Source: an uncultured Oscillospiraceae bacterium
GTDB taxonomy: Bacteria; Bacillota; Clostridia; Oscillospirales; Oscillospiraceae
Reading direction: 5' to 3'
Assembly: GCA_934630555.1 (NCBI GenBank)
Contig: CAKTXB010000098.1
Location: 1-7,220 of the forward strand
DNA: 7,220 nucleotides
The notes under the pieces were generated by a model that was not told the DNA's origin, ran no database searches, and saw only the letters and a program-made list of their open reading frames with translations. This document shows positions 5,382-7,220 of the stretch, in pieces. The translations under genes and the position numbers were made by a program. Each line of letters starts with the position of its first letter. Position 1 is the stretch's first letter.

Positions 5382-6665
5382 GTGAACGAGCGGAAAAACA
5401 ACAACTATGTAAAATGGGGCCTGACAGCGCTGGCTGTGATTTTTGCCAGTATTCTGCTGGTCGTTATTTTTACAGATCTGCCAGGCTTTTTTGCACTGAT
5501 ACAGGCCATTTTGCGGATCCTTTCGCCGCTTATTTCCGGCGCGGTGTTTGCGTTCTTGCTCAATCCGCTCGTGCGCGTGGTGGATGTCCGTCTTGCACCG
5601 GTCCTGACTAAAAAGGAAAAGAAGCCGGGGCGCGGCAAGTCCGTCAGCCGGGCGATCTCCATTATCTTTGCGCTGATTTTTGCCGCGCTCATCCTCTATG
5701 CATTCTTCTCCATCCTGGTTCCGCAGCTGAGTGAGAGCATCACCGGTATTGCGAACAGCGCCCCAAGTTACTTTGCCAGCATCGAAAAATGGGCCACCCA
5801 ACTGCTGACGGACAATCCCGACATTCAGTACTATGTGGATATGGCGCTCGACAAGCTGCACGCCTATCTGGATGAATGGATGAACAGCAGTCTGCCAAAT
5901 GACATCCAGAATTTGATTTCCACACTCACCGCGTCGGTCGTCGGTGTGTTCAAAGGCGTTGCCAATCTGTTCATCGGCCTGTGTGCATCGGTCTACATTC
6001 TGGCCTCCAAAGATAAATTCCAGGCACAGAGCAAAAAGATCATCGTGGCGATCTTCCGCCCGTCGGCAGCCGATCATATCCTGCACGTGGGCCGTGAGAT
6101 CAACCGCGTTTTTAACGGCTTCGTGATCGGCAAGATCATTGACTCGGCCATTATCGGCGTGCTGTGCTACATCGGCATGAACATCTTAAAGCTCCCGTAT
6201 CCGGCGCTGGTCGCGACCATTGTCGGTGTGACCAACGTTGTGCCGTTCTTTGGCCCCATCATCGGTGCGGTGCCGTCGGCTCTGCTGATTTTGCTTGTCA
6301 ACCCCCTGCAGGCGTTCTACTTCATCATCTTTGTCATTGTGCTCCAGCAGCTGGATGGAAACGTCATCGGCCCGCGCATTCTGGGCAACACCGTGGGCAT
6401 CTCCGGCTTTTGGGTGCTTATCTCCATCACCGTGGCAACAAGCCTGTTTGGCTTTGCAGGCATGATCCTTGGCGTGCCGGTGTTTGCCGTCATCTATATG
6501 CTCATCAGTGACGGCGTGAACGCCGCCCTGCGCCGTAAAAATCGCAGCACCGTCACAAATGACTATTACGCCATCCGCAAAACGGAGGACCTGCCAGATA
6601 CACCGGCACCCGATGTGCCGCCTGCGCAGGAAGCCGTATCGGCGGAGAATGAAAACCCGAAATAA
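5382..6665 (+). CDS. AI-2E/PerM-family (UPF0118) integral membrane transporter
   Basis: A polytopic inner-membrane protein of 427 residues. Hydrophobic segments lie at about 11-30, 44-61, 91-114, 184-208, 248-266, 272-290, 291-317 and 337-376, with a large extracytoplasmic or interfacial region between 115 and 183. Family hallmarks are VVPFFGPIIGAVPSALL (286-302) and QQLDGNVIGPRILGN (322-336), followed by GISGFWVLISI. The charged, proline-rich tail after about 380 looks disordered. Family members include TqsA (autoinducer-2 export), YtvI, and Na+/H+ antiporters; the substrate here cannot be told. The start is GTG at 5382: no other start codon lies between the upstream in-frame stop (5355-5357) and it. 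The ribosome binding site is mediocre (AAAGGG at 5362-5367, GGTGG at 5370-5374), which suggests modest expression. Confidence 0.9.
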   Translation: MNERKNNNYVKWGLTALAVIFASILLVVIFTDLPGFFALIQAILRILSPLISGAVFAFLLNPLVRVVDVRLAPVLTKKEKKPGRGKSVSRAISIIFALIFAALILYAFFSILVPQLSESITGIANSAPSYFASIEKWATQLLTDNPDIQYYVDMALDKLHAYLDEWMNSSLPNDIQNLISTLTASVVGVFKGVANLFIGLCASVYILASKDKFQAQSKKIIVAIFRPSAADHILHVGREINRVFNGFVIGKIIDSAIIGVLCYIGMNILKLPYPALVATIVGVTNVVPFFGPIIGAVPSALLILLVNPLQAFYFIIFVIVLQQLDGNVIGPRILGNTVGISGFWVLISITVATSLFGFAGMILGVPVFAVIYMLISDGVNAALRRKNRSTVTNDYYAIRKTEDLPDTPAPDVPPAQEAVSAENENPK

Positions 6666-6671
6666 TGCCGC

Positions 6672-6708
6672 AGCACCCCTCATGGCTGTCGCCGTTGAGG
6701 GGTGTTTC
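6672..6708 (+). terminator. Weak stem-loop after the AI-2E family gene
   Basis: CACCCCTCA (6674-6682) pairs perfectly with TGAGGGGTG (6696-6704) around a 13-nt loop. The stem is extendable by G-T and A-T pairs to 6672/6706. Only TTT and a C follow, so termination may be partial, leaving some readthrough into the FHA gene, for which I see no separate promoter. Confidence 0.5.
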
Positions 6709-6745
6709 ACAAACCATGAGCCGCATCGTGCGGCGGAGGACTTCT

Positions 6746-7220
6746 ATGGAAACTGCATTTGAGGGCCTGCAGACAGCTGTCACAAATTCAGCGTTCTGGC
6801 TCAGCCTTGCTGAGATACTGCGCTTTGTGTTCCCGCTGCTGGCGCTGGCCATCGTGGCCCTGTGCGCCCGGTCGCTGCTGCTTTTTAAGCCTGAGCCTGA
6901 GATCTGGGCATGGCTCGCCGCGCCGAACGGGGAGCGTATCCCGGTCACGCATTGGGAAAACCTGCTGGGCCGCGCCAAAAGCTGCGATGTGGTGCTGGAC
7001 TATCCCACCATTTCCCGCCAGAACGCCGTGCTCACGCGCTATGACGACGGCAGCTGGTCCATCTCCGACGTCGGCTCCAACGGCGGCGTCAGCGTCAACG
7101 GCGAAAGTGTCACCATGAGCGTGGTGGACTTTGGCGATAAAATCGCGCTCGGCGGCGTGGAGTTTGTGCTCGTGCCCATCACGCCGGAGCAGGAGCGCAT
7201 TCAAGCCTCCGTCCGCACGC
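6746..7220 (+). CDS. Membrane-anchored FHA-domain protein, 5' part, cut by the window edge
   Basis: Translation from ATG 6746 gives 158 codons that stay open to the right edge. The start is supported by GGAGG (6735-6739) with 6-nt spacing. A single transmembrane segment lies at about 24-47, with no cleavable signal peptide evident. A forkhead-associated domain follows, at about 50-145: LLGR (73-76), the TISRQNAVL strand (88-96), SISDVGSNGG (105-114) and SVNG (116-119). FHA domains bind phosphothreonine peptides and often work with Ser/Thr kinases or cell-wall assembly proteins. Two usual residues differ: N93 replaces the histidine of SRxHA, and G113 replaces the asparagine of SxNG. An in-frame ATG at 6716 would add 10 residues but has worse ribosome binding site spacing. 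A 6-bp hairpin (6720-6725/6729-6734) sits against the ribosome binding site. The partner and the rest of the protein lie outside the window. Confidence 0.85.
   Translation, partial: METAFEGLQTAVTNSAFWLSLAEILRFVFPLLALAIVALCARSLLLFKPEPEIWAWLAAPNGERIPVTHWENLLGRAKSCDVVLDYPTISRQNAVLTRYDDGSWSISDVGSNGGVSVNGESVTMSVVDFGDKIALGGVEFVLVPITPEQERIQASVRT

Noticed and set aside
5368..5385. Five-codon open frame (MVVRA) whose TGA overlaps the GTG start of the AI-2E family gene
   Set aside because: The overlap resembles translational coupling, but AAAGGG sits directly against the ATG with no spacing, so initiation there is unlikely. Chance is the simpler explanation.
6716..6745. Alternative FHA-protein start at ATG 6716
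   Set aside because: It is in frame, but its nearest purine-rich site (GAGGGG, 6697-6702) is 13 nt away and lies within the terminator stem. ATG 6746 has GGAGG at 6-nt spacing.

Overview
The window reads as chromosomal core DNA from a GC-rich member of the Firmicutes, most likely class Clostridia and Oscillospiraceae/Ruminococcaceae-like. The basis is a T-box leader in front of alaS (a Gram-positive trait), strong AGGAGG-type ribosome binding sites, GC-rich third codon positions and the gene families present. Genus cannot be read from the sequence. No phage, CRISPR, tRNA or rRNA gene is visible.

Layout, left to right: (1) 1-55, the 3' end of a tRNA-Ala-responsive T-box leader with its antiterminator and terminator. 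(2) 100-2742, alaS, alanyl-tRNA synthetase, followed 12 nt later by (3) 2755-3093, a small HIT-family nucleotide hydrolase in the same transcription unit. (4) 3094-3398, a gene-free stretch packed with inverted repeats. It is bounded by two identical 26-nt hairpins, and the most economical reading is a small insertion that split one bidirectional terminator. (5) 3399-4382, minus strand, a WYL-domain transcriptional regulator convergent with the HIT gene. (6) 4383-4478, a compact divergent promoter region where one palindromic TTGCAA appears to serve as -35 box in both directions. (7) 4479-5306, nfo, endonuclease IV (AP endonuclease). (8) 5382-6665, a polytopic AI-2E/PerM-family membrane protein with its own promoter. 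(9) 6746 to the right edge, the start of a membrane-anchored FHA-domain protein that is cut by the window end.

Functionally the left part is translation housekeeping, controlled by the charging state of tRNA-Ala. The central pair, regulator and nfo, is divergent and shares a promoter core, so the WYL protein may control the repair nuclease, itself, or both; this is inference from layout. The right part holds membrane proteins of less certain role. The two points most worth following are the palindrome-rich insertion at 3108-3394 and the shared -35 divergent promoter at 4403-4454.
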